64,000 nt of DNA, taken from the NCBI GenBank assembly GCA_013368325.1, contig JAACJK010000070.1, forward strand, positions 147,250-211,249, given 5' to 3'. Origin of the DNA: Ephemerocybe angulata. Its lineage: Eukaryota; Basidiomycota; Agaricomycetes; Agaricales; Psathyrellaceae. The position numbers and the translations under genes are program-made. Positions 1 to 11,099 of this stretch are shown here, one piece after another (within the stretch, counting starts at the first letter, position 1; every line of letters begins with the position of its first letter). A model generated the notes under the pieces. The model saw only the letters and a list, made by a program, of their open reading frames with translations, made no database searches and had not been told where the DNA came from.

Positions 1-87
1 GGTTCCATACTGGTTAGGCTATGCAGATACTGTACATTTTCCCCTCTCTTATCAAGTTCACTACTCCGGTTCGCAGCTATCTGAACC

Positions 88-692
88 CTACTCGGCACGG
101 TCTTTAACCTTCTCAGCTCGACTTTCATCCTTGTCTGACGCAGCCCCCAGGAGATACAGAAGCACCGTTATAGCGCTCTGCGAGAAAGCCATTGTGACGG
201 TCATCGTGCACGCCAACCCCGACTCCTTCTGGAAGACGGTGGAAAGCACGGCGAGCACAGCAGCTGCGGCGTTTATCGCAACTATATTATTGGAGACAGT
301 ATCAGGCCAATTAGCGTTCAGAACCGGCAAGCAGCCGGAGCACAGTGAAAGCGACCGGATATGAAGGGAGGGGTGCGGGAACGTACATATCGTTGGCTTC
401 GCACCGGGCCCGGAAACGCTCGCGACGAGGTGGGCTACTCCAATGGCCACAAGCATCAGGGCAAGCCCCTGGGCAAAACCTGGCCCTTCAGCAGGATTGG
501 CGATCTTCTATAAACTCGGATAGGGTTATCAGGACTCTCCATAGCCATATATTGGTGCGGACTCACGTATCCAGTGACGCTGTTGACCCAGACGGAGTAG
601 GCGCCCTGGTATAGGGGCTCTGGCAGGTAAATCATAAGGCCAGCTAACGCAATGTCGGCCAGGCCTATGGTTCTGATCGCTGTGTCGGCCAT
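88..692 (-). CDS. Small four-helix membrane protein, unknown function
   Basis: Three exons (692-516, 468-387, 281-88) joined by canonical introns of 47 and 105 nt; the phase closes at both, giving 150 residues. The start is the ATG whose reading begins MADTAIRTIGL. Four hydrophobic stretches are visible: about residues 8-26, 60-77, 88-104 and 115-133. The C-terminus is short, charged and lysine/glutamate rich. This size and topology is common among uncharacterised basidiomycete membrane proteins. I recognise no catalytic motif and give no function. Both introns have 3' ends of the form CCCAG or ATAG, and reading through either intron shifts the frame. Confidence 0.6.
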
Positions 693-1343
693 AGTGACTT
701 TGTGCTGTGGAGTGGGTCGACGAGGTCTGGACGAGGTGGATGTGGTTCTGGGGAAAGTGATCAAGCCGACTGGCAAGGGGGTCGAGCCTCGAGGACTACC
801 CCGAAGCCTTTATGGTCAGTTGCGGTGATGGTGGTTTCTGATATGGGTTCGCGATCGCGGCGTCCAACGAGTGATAAGCCTAAATACTTGCCAAATATCA
901 CGTATTCCAAGAAAGGGTCTCGAAGAAGGAGTTAGTGTGTGGTCTGAGTGGTCGCTCCCCGTCATAACCAGGGACTAACGTTCAGTAAGCGCCTTATACT
1001 GATATTAAGCGCCGACATCATTTCTGGCGTATGCGGACGAGAACGTCACGGTCTAGTACTTGAGAACGCTTGCTGTAAGGGCACGTTACAGGGAATACCC
1101 GTGAGTCTACCTCGGGCTTGAGAGAGGAGATTATATCTTGGATGATCATTAGGATTGCACTTTCGAGCTGAGTCCTGTGGCGCCATCTATTAACCAACGC
1201 CTACGTGCGGGTGGAGATGATCATTCGAGTCTGGTGTATCTCGAGGGGCCGAGGGCGTGCGGGCGAGTCCTAAAGCTGGAAAAAGGAAGAGAAAAACATG
1301 AAACAGGAGGACCATACCACTTTCCAAGCGGCTCAAGCAAAAA
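693..1343. other. Intergenic, no gene seen
   Basis: No convincing coding frame. Two copies of the octamer TAAGCGCC lie 20 bp apart at 986 and 1006, in the region upstream of the small membrane protein gene. This octamer recurs elsewhere in the window. Confidence 0.5.
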
Positions 1344-1441
1344 TGACCACCGCAGGACTCGAACCTGCAACCTTTTGGTGCCTATCGCAAATTGCCGTTG
1401 AGCCGTCGAAGCCAAACGCGCTACCATTGCGCCAGGTAGCC
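1344..1441 (-). tRNA. tRNA-Arg (anticodon TCG) with a 26-nt intron
   Basis: On the minus strand the 5' acceptor GGCTACC pairs with GGTGGTC (two G-U wobbles), followed by discriminator A. The D stem is GCGC/GCGC, the anticodon stem is TTTGG/CCAAA, and the T arm is GCAGG-TTCGAGT-CCTGC. The 7-nt anticodon loop CTTCGAA is interrupted after position 37, the canonical site for nuclear tRNA introns, by about 26 nt. The spliced tRNA is 72 nt including the discriminator. CCA is not encoded, as expected for a eukaryotic nuclear gene. Confidence 0.9.
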
Positions 1442-2050
1442 ATGAGGTACGCTCGCGTCTAGCCATTGGAAGCGTCTGGAGCCTGGGAAGAAGCGCGCCT
1501 CCTGCCCCTCATGCCCCTCATCCACCGACTACTCTCGCCTCCAAGATCGTAAGTATTCGTGCGCTGATGTCATTTGCTGTATTTCGGATGGGCTGAGTCG
1601 CCAGGCTAGCGCTTAAAAAATGGCCCCACACTCAGGGCTTTCTCCATGATTTACAGTGTCCTCCAGCTTATAGACCGGGACCAAGTCTTTTTGCATGGAA
1701 GAACTGGCTTTTTCGCTCTTTCGCTCTTTCACTTTGAGTTCATGCCCCGCAGTCGATGTTATGATCATTTACGGTCAAGTAGGACCATGCAATCATTTCG
1801 ACGAATATTGTAGCCTGTTTATGAACTAATGTACCTCACTTTCTTTACGCCCTGCTTTCAAGTACGTTGGATTGCCATGTTGACCTACGACGGATCGCCG
1901 GAGCAAGTACATTCGGGGACAAATGATGACTTCGACTGAAGCGCGCAAGTAGGATCGTCCGAAGCGAAAGAACTCGAAAGAAGCACATTGGTTCCTAAGG
2001 ACCTCTGGGGACCCATAAAACGTCGGAGGCGGGGGTTCCGATGTGGACGT
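1442..2050. other. Intergenic, no gene seen
   Basis: Holds a short repeat of the TTTCGCTC type near 1715-1732 and otherwise no recognisable feature. It separates the tRNA from the 3' end of the glycosylase-like gene. Confidence 0.5.
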
Positions 2051-3494
2051 TCATTCGTCTGAAAGGACGAGGGATGACAGGGCGCCCATCATAACGAGGT
2101 ACTTCTTCGGCGAACTCCCCGCCCCTTTGCCCGATGGCCCCACAAATTCCTTCAACACCTGCTCTCCGCCCTTCCTCCCCGCCTTGAAGTCCTCGAGATA
2201 CTTATGCGCCGTCGGTTCCTTCAAGCCGGTAATCTTGCAAACATTCACGAGGATGCGGGGGTTCGAAAGTGTGTTTGTGAACGACTTCGCTGAAGAATTT
2301 ACCCGACTGCTGGATGCTTCCTTCCCCTGTTTAGCTTCGATAAGGGCTTGGGCGCTGTGATATACGATTCCCAGGAATGTCTGGGAGCGACCATTGGCTG
2401 TAAGAAGATGAGGTTCCCGGAAGTACCGATAGGCCCGCCCGAGAAAGCGGAGCCGAGAGTGGAGGGGTCGAACACTGGGTCCTGTTGTACCTGGGTGTGA
2501 GAGGTCGAGGCCAATACGGGGCGAGGTGTATATTGTGGGACTCTTTCCGCCCAACGTTCCACTGCTTTGGGCTGAAAGGCTGGCTGGTACGAGGTATAGG
2601 GAATGAGACGGTGTCGCTTCTCCTACTGCCTGGGAGGGAAAGGCGGAGACATTGCCACCCCACTTGCCGTTGACCACATCGCCAATATCTTTGGCACCGG
2701 ACGAAGCGAGGATCTCGTCGACAAGGAGAGAAGGACCTGAGATCACCTTCGAGTTGGGTCCCAGGACCCGTACAGAACGAAGGAGAATGCCCCCTCGGAG
2801 AAGGGTTTCGTGAGTGTCACCGTCGGAACTGGTGTACCCGGGGGATCGCCCCAGTGTTAAATCAAGCCCTTTACGGGTGCCGCCTCTCCATGCCGTGGTG
2901 CTCGTCTGGCTGCGATTCGCGTCCGCTGAAGGTCGCGGTGCACGATGGAAGTACCTGCCCCGAGATACAGTATCAGTTTCACGTTGAAAGTCACGTTATG
3001 GAGGGCAGGGGTACGCGTCTATAGACGCGTCGGAAGAATAGGCCGAAACGCAAGTATTTGAAGCTCACACACCATCTTCCGGCAACTTTCTGCTCCTCGC
3101 TTCCGTGTGTAAACGGATCCTCATGGATGTCGGCTTTTTGAAAATAAAACTCGAGCTCCATGACCTGTAGGCGTCTGGTGGCCCCAGGTCGGGTGACGAC
3201 AAGATGATAGTCGCATAGCAAAGCTTTTGCGATGGTGTCAAATCGGGCTTGCAGGTCTTTCTGATCAAGGACCTCCGAAAGGTCAAGGAGATCCTCTATG
3301 GCGACAACTTCGGTGGAGACCGCCTCCGAGGCACCTGCTGGCATACTGCCGTCTTTCTCAGCCCCCTGATTGTCATTCATAAGAACTTTAGGGCGCTTGG
3401 GAGCATTGCTGGCCGGCAGCTCGGAGGGTTCGAGCTCGGAGTCAGAACACGGCTTCCGTCGCCGTTTGGAGGTTTCCCTGGCAGAGTCGGTCAT
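2051..3494 (-). CDS. Alkyladenine-DNA-glycosylase-like protein
   Basis: Two exons (3494-3073 and 2954-2051) separated by a 118-nt intron (GTGTGTG...GGGCAG); the phase closes and gives 441 residues. The N-terminus (about 1-60) is basic and serine rich and could hold a nuclear localisation signal. The conserved core starts near residue 95. It contains VMELEFYF with an acidic residue (about E115) placed like the catalytic Glu of the AAG/MPG family motif E-A-Y. Then follow HEDPFTHGS, GRWYFHRAP, WRGGTRKGLDLTLG, RGGILLRSV and a C-terminal SPRIGLDLS...YRYFREP segment that resembles the PRIGI...WRFY part of AAG. Motif order and spacing suggest the AAG fold; activity is inference. The start is MTDSA; an upstream in-frame extension has no ATG that I prefer. 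Confidence 0.6.
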
Positions 3495-4613
3495 ACGGCG
3501 GACTCTGGAACGATGATGAAGCCTCTTGCCTCCGCTATGCACGGTGTTCTTTTGGTTTCGTCACTGGTGGGTTCTGGGAAACTAATCAAGGCGCCAGGTT
3601 GAAAGAAAAGAGTGTTGTACTCCTTACCAGTCGTCCGAAAGGTCTCTTAGAGATTGCGTTGAGCTCAACTCTCTCCTGGATGACGGGAGTGCTGGGACAG
3701 GATGCAATGTGGTGCGGCCCGTGCACTCTTGGTGCACTCCTGAGAATTTGATCTGAAGAACAGTTCAGCCGGCAATCACTCGTATGATAATGCACCTCTT
3801 TTACCTTCACCATCATCGACGGAGTAGAACGAAAGGCTTACCAGGGGGTCGTGCATGCGTCAGAAATCTTACCGCCAGCACTGAGAGCACTGAAAATGTG
3901 TATGTGGACGTTGCCCTTCCTTCAAGTGTGCCTTACTTACGTTCACAGAAAACCGGGCTCTTGCGATACATAACTTCTAAATTTTTATCTGGGTAGCTCG
4001 AGATTGTTAGTTCCTGGGTCGAGCTTCTCTTTTGACTACCCCGGACGCGAAGGTTAAGCGTAAAACAACTTGCCACCCACACCCATCGCGCAGCTCTTTC
4101 GCATGGACGTCGCGTTCCGCCAGGTCTCATCTCGCTTCTCAGCTTGATTGGTTGTGGAATCCATTTCGGACACCCTGCAATGTGCATTACAAAACCGCCC
4201 CGGGGTTTCCCCGTCGTGGAGCAATGCCAAGACAGAACGGCCCCTGTTGTGGTCATCTCTTCCCGGTATTTCAGAGCAAAATCGACTCAAAAGGCAGTCG
4301 AAGCCCGTGTTGCCCATCCTTGGCCCATCCATGCACAGGTGACATGGAATCGATTTACTTACAGTCATGCCAGCAGGGACGGGCTGCTTCTTTGATATGC
4401 GACGCCTACCTGGGGAAGTGCGAGGGGCAATTCCCCCACATTCTACCCTGGGGTCTATCCCATGATGCCCATCTCGCGGTGCGGGGAAATACTGGGAGAA
4501 TAACCAATTCCTGACGGGACCATTGCGCCGCATGCCGGCAACAAGCCACTATTAAACCTCGAATTTTTGCGAGGAGGGATGTCTTCATCTTCTGATCATC
4601 CTTCTTCGATATC
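3495..4613. other. Intergenic region between divergent genes
   Basis: Separates the glycosylase-like gene (-) from the sugar transporter (+). Overlapping open frames of about 160 codons on both strands near 4030-4530 have no family resemblance and no supporting splice structure, so I call no gene. The promoters of both flanking genes must lie here. Confidence 0.5.
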
Positions 4614-6770
4614 ATGGCCACCCAGGAGAAGCGAGAAGGACCGCGCCCCATAGTACCCATTATCCCTGCCACCGACGACACTGTCTCGAGGCTCGTCGCC
4701 CAGGATTATACGCCATGGTACAAGAAACCCAACCTGCGCCTCCTTTACCTCCTCTTCTTCCCAACATGTATTGGAGTGGAAATGACCAGCGGGTGTGTAC
4801 GATCGGAACGATGGCTGGGCGGTGTAGTCTGACTTTGGATTAGTTTCGATTCGTCGATGATGAACGGTCTTCAGGCGGTTGACTCTTGGGATCTTTGTAC
4901 GTCCCTTTCTCAGCACCACTGAAGTTCGCTACTCATGAATAACTGTCTAGTCTTCCATTCACCTCGCTCGGCCTTGCTTGGACTTATGTCAGCCATGTAC
5001 TCTCTTGGAGCCCTCGTCGCCCTTCCCTTCGTACCTTTGGTAACAGACGGCCTCGGAAGGCGAAAGACAATCATCGCTTCAAGTCTCGTTATGATTGCTG
5101 GTGCCGTCATTCAAACTACTGCCCACAACTGTGCGTCTCGTTTCATTTATCTTACCCGCTGTTTCACTAAGAATGCGTTCCAGTCGTTCAATTCATCCTG
5201 GCTCGCTTCATCCTCGGCATCGGTATCCCTTTCGCCATCGTCGCTGCGTCCTCTTTGATTGGAGGTATGTTACTTTTTACAATCTTCTCTGCTCAGTCAA
5301 TAACATACCTCTAGAGCTCTCCCATCCCAAGGAACGAGCTATTCTAGGCTCTCTTTTCAACTCGTGCTACTTCATTGGTGCGTGCACACGTCCCGCTATA
5401 ATGCCCCTATTCACCCACGCCTTCGAACAATTTAGGTGCCATTGTCGCCGCTGGAGCCACGCTGGGAACTTTCAAGATGCCGAATAATTGGGGATGGAGA
5501 ATTCCTTCTCTACTCCAAGTCATTCCCAGCGCCCTGCAAGTGATGTTCTGCTACTTCCTGCCGGAGTCACCTCGGTGGCTCATCTCCAAGGGTCGCGGTG
5601 AAGAGGCGTACGGCATTCTGGCCAAGTACCATGCGGAGGGCGACCACGAGTCTGAGCTTGTCAAGGCAGAATACGTTCAGATCGAGAAGACCCTCGAGCT
5701 CGAGAAGGAGACGTCCCGAGTTGGCTGGATGGATCTTTTCAGGACTAGCGGTATGAGGAAGCGTCTCATTGTTGGCTCGGCAGTTGGCCTGTTCACCCAA
5801 TGGAGTGGAAATGGACTTACATCGTACGTATCCCAACCCACATCTCCGTCTACTCTAGCTAATATTCCTCTCTTAGTTACTACCTCGCACGTATCCTTGA
5901 CAATGTGGGCGTTACGGATAATAGGACCAAAAACCTCGTCAACCTCGCCAGTACTCTTTGGAGCTTTGTCAACGCGACCGCCCTTGCTTTAACTGTGTCG
6001 CGGTTTAAGCGCAGGACTTGCTATCTTGTACGCTCACATTCATTGAGCCCGCGCTGAGTTTCTGATCATGAGCGAACTGTTTAGATCTGTTCCATCTCCT
6101 GCCTTCTCGTCTTCGCAGCTTGGACAGCTGCAAGCGCTCGATACAGTATTGACCAGGGCCAGGCAGCATCAAAAGCTGTCATTGCGTGCGTTTTTACCCT
6201 TCACTGCTTCCCGACCTTATATTTACCGATTCTTCGGAATCCAGATTCATCTTCTTGTACAGTCCAGCCTACAACGTCGCATATAACGCCTTGACCTACA
6301 GTGCGTTCTTTCTTTCTTCTTCTCAGCGAGTCATGAGATTAATCACTTTGAAATGATAGCTTTCCTCGTTGAAATCTTCCCGTTCCACGTCCGCGCTAAG
6401 GGTATCACGATCTTCCAGATCTTCAGTCGTGCCGCCGGATTCTTCAACACCTTCATCAACCCCATTGGAATCAAGAATGCTGGATGGAAATACTATCTCA
6501 TGTATGTTATATTCCTGGCGTTCGAGGTCGTCTTCATCTACTTCCTGTTCCCTGAAACCTCGGGGAGGACTCTAGAGGAGTTGGCATTCTGTAAGTGGCT
6601 TATTTTTGATCTGACTGTCTTTATCCGTTCTAATCGCGAGTCTCACAGTGTACGAGGAGGACGAGGCCAAGAAGGTGAAGGAACGCGTCGAGCATGATAT
6701 CAAGGAAGGGCACACTGGTCCTTCGACAAAACACGCCATCAGAGACGAAGACTCTCTGGACAAGGCCTGA
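4614..6770 (+). CDS. MFS sugar transporter (hexose/lactose-permease type)
   Basis: A multi-exon gene starting at MATQEKREGPRP; the stop is TGA at 6768-6770. The first exons are 4614-4792 and 4844-4896 and the phases close. Family signatures of sugar-porter MFS proteins are visible: G-F-D-S-S-M-M-N-G-L-Q in the first transmembrane region, DGLGRRKTII after TM2 (the D-R-x-G-R-R motif), ARFILGIGIPFA, PESPRWLISKGR before the central loop, and VEIFPFHVRAKG and PETSGRTLEELA near the C-terminus. The acidic, lysine-rich tail is cytosolic. Ten or more introns of about 50-80 nt interrupt it. It should import sugars at the plasma membrane by proton symport; the substrate cannot be read from sequence. Similarity is closest to the lactose-permease/LAC12-like group common in basidiomycetes. 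Confidence 0.88.
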
Positions 6771-7406
6771 ACAGGCGCCCTTACGACCTCACGATTCACG
6801 AGACCATGACACAATGTTCCGGCCTTTCGAAGGCGCATCGCTCTTTAACCTAAGATGCTCCTCCGATGTACTATACAGTTCTTTTAGCCTTCTTTGAGAT
6901 GATATTCTCTATATCTCCAACCTCGATTCTCGACCCAGCTTGACTCGGACCAGGTATTCCGCCACATGCTCCGGGAAGGTTTGTTCTTAATCTTTGCTCC
7001 GATGTCTCCTCGTCCTAACTTTGCGCTGCCGCGCATCTCCGCAGCCGGGCGCCAATTTTGGCGTCATGTCCGGGTGGGTGCGTTCGTGTTTAGAGTTGGT
7101 TGTGCATTCAGCCTGATCCCAGAGTACCGAGTCAGCCCTACCCTATCGGCCCATCACGGTAAACGCAGAGAGCTGACATTAACGGTAGCTCACATCACCT
7201 CGCATGCCATGGTACAGGACGTTATCATGAACGTGGTTATCCGGGATTTAGGTTTCCTCGGGTTAACATTCCAGAGAGTACAGCATTCCGCAATTCCTCT
7301 GCGCTATAAATGAGTCGAAAGCGTGCGACCGGCGAACCGAATATCATACCCACCGCACCTCACTACGCCCTGGCGGCTACCGATATCAAGCAGGACAACG
7401 CACAGC
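6771..7406. other. Intergenic with promoter of the DUF6533 gene
   Basis: No gene seen. The only clear element is a TATA-like CTATAAAT at about 7304, roughly 100 bp upstream of the next start codon. Confidence 0.5.
7304..7311 (+). promoter_or_regulatory. TATA-like box
   Basis: CTATAAAT lies about 100 bp upstream of the ATG at 7407. Spacing is plausible for a fungal core promoter with a short leader. Confidence 0.4.
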
Positions 7407-9323
7407 ATGCCTGGCGCCTCGAGCTCGACCGATTTCACTGCGATCGTCAGGATGTATAATGCCAAGGTCTACACAAACGTAAGCTAGCTTGCACTGTCAA
7501 TGGGAGTGTGCATCGCAAGCTCTTCAATTAATCAGATATATCTCTCATGATAAACACAGTATATTGTCAGTGCTTGACACAATTCAGAAACTTGAAGCTT
7601 GAATGCTGACGCCTTCCGTTTCGAGTACCTGCAGACGGCCGCTGGATATGCTTTTATCGTAAGTCAGCTCTTCACCTTACAGGTTGATACTAACATCTTA
7701 CCCAACGCAACCATACCTAGGTGGCCGACTTTCTGCAAACATTTCCAGACGAGGTGGGGCCTTCTTGTTCATCCCATTGGCATCACTGACGAATGTGTAG
7801 GTTCGATTAATGTGGCCCGCCCCCTTCGGATTGCCGAAGGTCATGTTCTTTGCTGTCCGGTACTACCTCCTTATCAGCAACGTGTTCTCTGCTCTGGGTT
7901 TGTGCTCATACCCCGCCTTCGCATGACCTACTGACGCTGCAAACCTACTGACGCTACAATTTCGACACACAAGACGTGTTTCCGACCAATTATACAATTC
8001 AAGGGTGCAGAAGACCATTTCACGCATCCGCAAGTTAGTACCTGCTAGTATCACATTGCCTATACGACCTGAATGGAGGATATCACAGTATCATGTGTCT
8101 TGATTTTAACTGGGGTTGAGGGTGAGTGTGTTGTTTCAATAATAAGCGCCCAATAAGCGCCACGGACTCTCGGTAATATCTGAACCTTATTCACAGTGGT
8201 ACTCTTCCTCCGAGTTTACGCCTTCGGGGGAGGAGTAGAAAGCTTCTTGGGTACCTGATGTTTTAATTCCTTGTACGTTACAGGATGCCTGCATTTCCCT
8301 TCGAAAACAGCTTACACGGCAATACATGCCGCGATTTTCAGCCTCATCTTCAAATTTCTTACGGGAGTGGAGTGTGAGTAGCCCGAGTCTATATACCCCG
8401 CGCTACCCTTTGTCTCTAATGTAAGCTACCGGAGGCCTGGCCTTGGGTCTTCCTGGTTAATGAACCATGTTCAGTCAAACTGTCACCCCTTCTCGGCAAA
8501 ACTCACGGCCATGTTTGCACTCCGATAAGAGCCAGGAGTTTCTTGATCGGATGGGCCTTCGCAGGAATTCTCGCTAATGTCGCAGCAGCAATGGTGATAA
8601 TGGCGTACCTAGCCTTTGTGAAGCACCGGGGAATGAAGAGCCGACTTCTCACTGTATTCTATCGCGACGGCGTTTTCTATTTTGTATGTCTTGCAGGTCG
8701 GTATCTTTCCTTTGATGCTAATTTACGAAACTAATGAATGAGATGAAAAAGCCTTAACCTCAGTGAATATGTTCGTTAACTTTGCCGCTCTGGATGGTTA
8801 CCAGTTCCTCTTTATACAGTGAGTTTCATTGCCCTAAACTGTGAAGTTCAGTATTGCTAATTGATTGGCTAAGCTAGAGGTTGCACTTCAAGGAATCCTC
8901 TCAACGCGGATGTTAATACATCTACGCGACACGGAGTACCATCGCATGGCTATGATAGATCCATTGTCGACGTATAATATTCAGGGGAATTATGGTGGTA
9001 GAGCACCTTCACCACTCCTCTTCGAGCAGGCTGTCGAACTGGACACAACGAACACTACATCGCCTCGTTGTATGAGTTCCTCTTCGTTCAGTGAGTTCCA
9101 CCCTGCCGTACTCCTTATCGTTTGCATACTCACTATGACTAGCCTCGAAGTAGCAATCCAAGTAATCTTGGCAACACGCACTGATACACCTCTACATTTG
9201 CGTGACACAGAATCCCAACTCATGCCCGGGATGGATTTGGGATGGATCCAAACTCGTCGGATAATATTCAGGACTTCTCCGAGCGGGCACACTCGCCCCT
9301 TCTCGAGCAGGTTGTTCAATTAG
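7407..9323 (+). CDS. DUF6533 family multi-pass membrane protein (copy A), 3' end damaged
   Basis: Starts MPGASSSTDFTAIVRMYN and runs through many short exons. The DUF6533 signature is visible across three exons: AGYAFI, VADFLQTFPDEV, then RLMWPAPFGLPKVMFFAVR. Further downstream are hydrophobic helices, KHRGMKSRLLTVFYRDGVFYFVCL, and a C-terminal exon with ILSTRMLIHLRDTE. It is a seven-helix-like membrane protein of unknown function that is expanded in Agaricomycetes. The last exon is tandemly duplicated (about 8800-9073 and 9074-9360). In the first exon copy the splice phase does not close; compared with the second copy it looks one base short just after the acceptor. The gene may be expressed with an altered tail or may be decaying, so its 3' boundary is uncertain. 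It converges with copy B on the other strand. Confidence 0.55.
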
Positions 9324-9360
9324 AAACGCTGGCCACTACACGAGCTCCCCGTTGCGATGA
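8800..9360 (+). repeat. Tandem duplication of a terminal exon plus its intron
   Basis: Two diverged direct copies offset by about 273 bp. Both begin AGTTCCTCTT(T/C) followed by a GTGAGTT(T/C) splice donor. Both contain an intron, an ATCCT(C)...ACACGC/ACGCGG block, a CATCTACGCGACAC/CATTTGCGTGACAC block and a TTCGAGCAG/CTCGAGCAG block, and both end in CGTTG(T/C)(A/G)ATGAG. The duplicated unit therefore spans a donor site, an intron and the full last coding exon. Confidence 0.7.
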
Positions 9361-9491
9361 GAAACTTGAATTGGCTGAAGGGGCGTGAGGGATATACAGA
9401 AAAGGTAGCGCCGGTGAGCATACGGGTATTGTTGGGGACTCCCCAGTCTATTAAACGTTAAACGTTTGAAGTGTGATACATACGAAACGCC

Positions 9492-11099
9492 CTAATCATG
9501 CTCTATTCTAATATCCCGAATGTAATGTACGCCAGTGAGCTCCATTCCGTCTGCGGTCATCGCTTCCCCTGAAGTATCTTGGCTCGCCCACATCCGTAGA
9601 TGTAGAATCATGCGGGTGGAAAGGACAACATGCAAGACAATCTGAATTCTACGAGGATTGGCACTTGTCAGCTGGGAAGTGAGAGGAGGACAGATGTATG
9701 GGACTCACTCGAGCAATAGCATCTTATAAGCGACTGGTGCAGCGAAATTCACAGCACTATTTGCAACCGCAAGACCTATGGGCAGAAACATGAGTAAATT
9801 GAAGCTAAGATATTTGGCATATGGATAATGGCGTACCAGAAAGACAAAGGAAATAGAATATTCCATCCCTGTAAAACAGCCCGAACAGCCCATTCTCACT
9901 GTTTCGGTAATTGCGCAGAGCAATGGACACCATGATAGCCATGATGGCTGGTGTGGGGTTAGGGTAGTTAGTATAGGATCCAAACCTAAGCCACCGATGT
10001 AGACGACTTACTAAGAATGCTGAGCAGAGCGAGAGCGAAGCATATCCCGAGGTACATGTATTCCGCTGAAGGGGGTAGACAGGGGGCGTCGGGGCCACCA
10101 GGCGCAGAGACTAGGGAACATAACTGATGTCAGGGCCCAGGTTTCAAATATGAAGATCCGATGAGGCTTACATCTCACAGTGCGCAGGAAAAGTATTAGA
10201 AACACGAAGGAAGGTGTGTGAATGGTCTGGTCCATCAAGGTGAGGATAGAGAAATCAGGGATACGCGCTTGAGGACATACGAAGTACTGCATTGTCAAGT
10301 ACATAGCAATTTTCCGTCTCCGATGTCCGAACGCCCATACGCGAAAGAAAAGAATGCCTAATGAAAGCGACAAGTATCGACCTTTGTCAGTGAAAGCGTA
10401 CCCGGAATCAGAGAGTATTGCATTTACCTTCCGACCAAAGGACAGCAAAACAGGACGATGCTGCCAAGGGGAATGATATACTCTCGTCAATTGTGCGCTC
10501 TCTAGTGGATTGGGAATGTTAGACCACTGACCGAAGACGAGTATGAACACGTTTCTGCACTTTTCTGCTGAAAGTCCAACAGAGGTCTCATCTAAACGGA
10601 GGAGCGACTTGTCAAAGAATCCTGCATTTGGAGAGCATCCCACTTACACCGTATTGTGAATATCGAGTGCACCAGGACGTAGTACCGCGTAAAGAAGAAT
10701 AGCACTTTTGGCACGCTGAGTGGTGCTGGCCACATCAAGCGAACCTATGGTGTTTGTTACTTAGGTCTCAGTTGGTAAGGTAGAGAGGGTTCCAAGATAC
10801 CGACCTCATCGGGGAACGTATGGAGGAAATCGATGACCTGAGCCACCCAGAGTCTCGTCAGTTGGAGGATAGCTCGTGAGGCGGAAATGTACGCACGACG
10901 AGGGTATGCCCACTCAAGTTCTGCACATTTGTGTTCCACATGGCGTCAGTTCCCCAGGCTTAAACTCTCGAGCAGAAGACATACGACGTACTGTTCCTCA
11001 ATGGTCAGTACTCGGTTAACAGGCCAGATATTGAGTACTTACATTCACGAATCTCAGATCTGCATACGCCTCTGCCAGTCTAAGCTGCAGGGACTCCAT
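9492..11099 (-). CDS. DUF6533 family multi-pass membrane protein (copy B)
   Basis: Multi-exon gene read from MESLQLRLAEAYADLRFVN. The DUF6533 core is present as LTRLWVAQVIDFLHTFPDEV followed in the next exon by RLMWPAPLSVPKVLFFFTRYY. Further exons give FFRVWAFGHRRRKIAMYL, a block of hydrophobic helices, LFYRDGIFYFLCL and AVNFAAPVAYKMLLL. The last exon joins in phase to VLHVVLSTRMILHLRMW and ends at TAG 9492-9494. All recognisable blocks of the family are present, and the terminal exon, unlike that of the neighbouring copy A, is intact. Internal exon limits between about 10100 and 10700 are approximate. An alternative upstream start in the open frame at 11271-11795 is possible but unsupported. 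Function is unknown; it is a predicted integral membrane protein, probably plasma membrane. Confidence 0.65.

Noticed and set aside
4032..4533. Overlapping 160-codon frames on opposite strands
   Set aside because: Neither has family signal; both cannot be coding and neither links to neighbouring exons.
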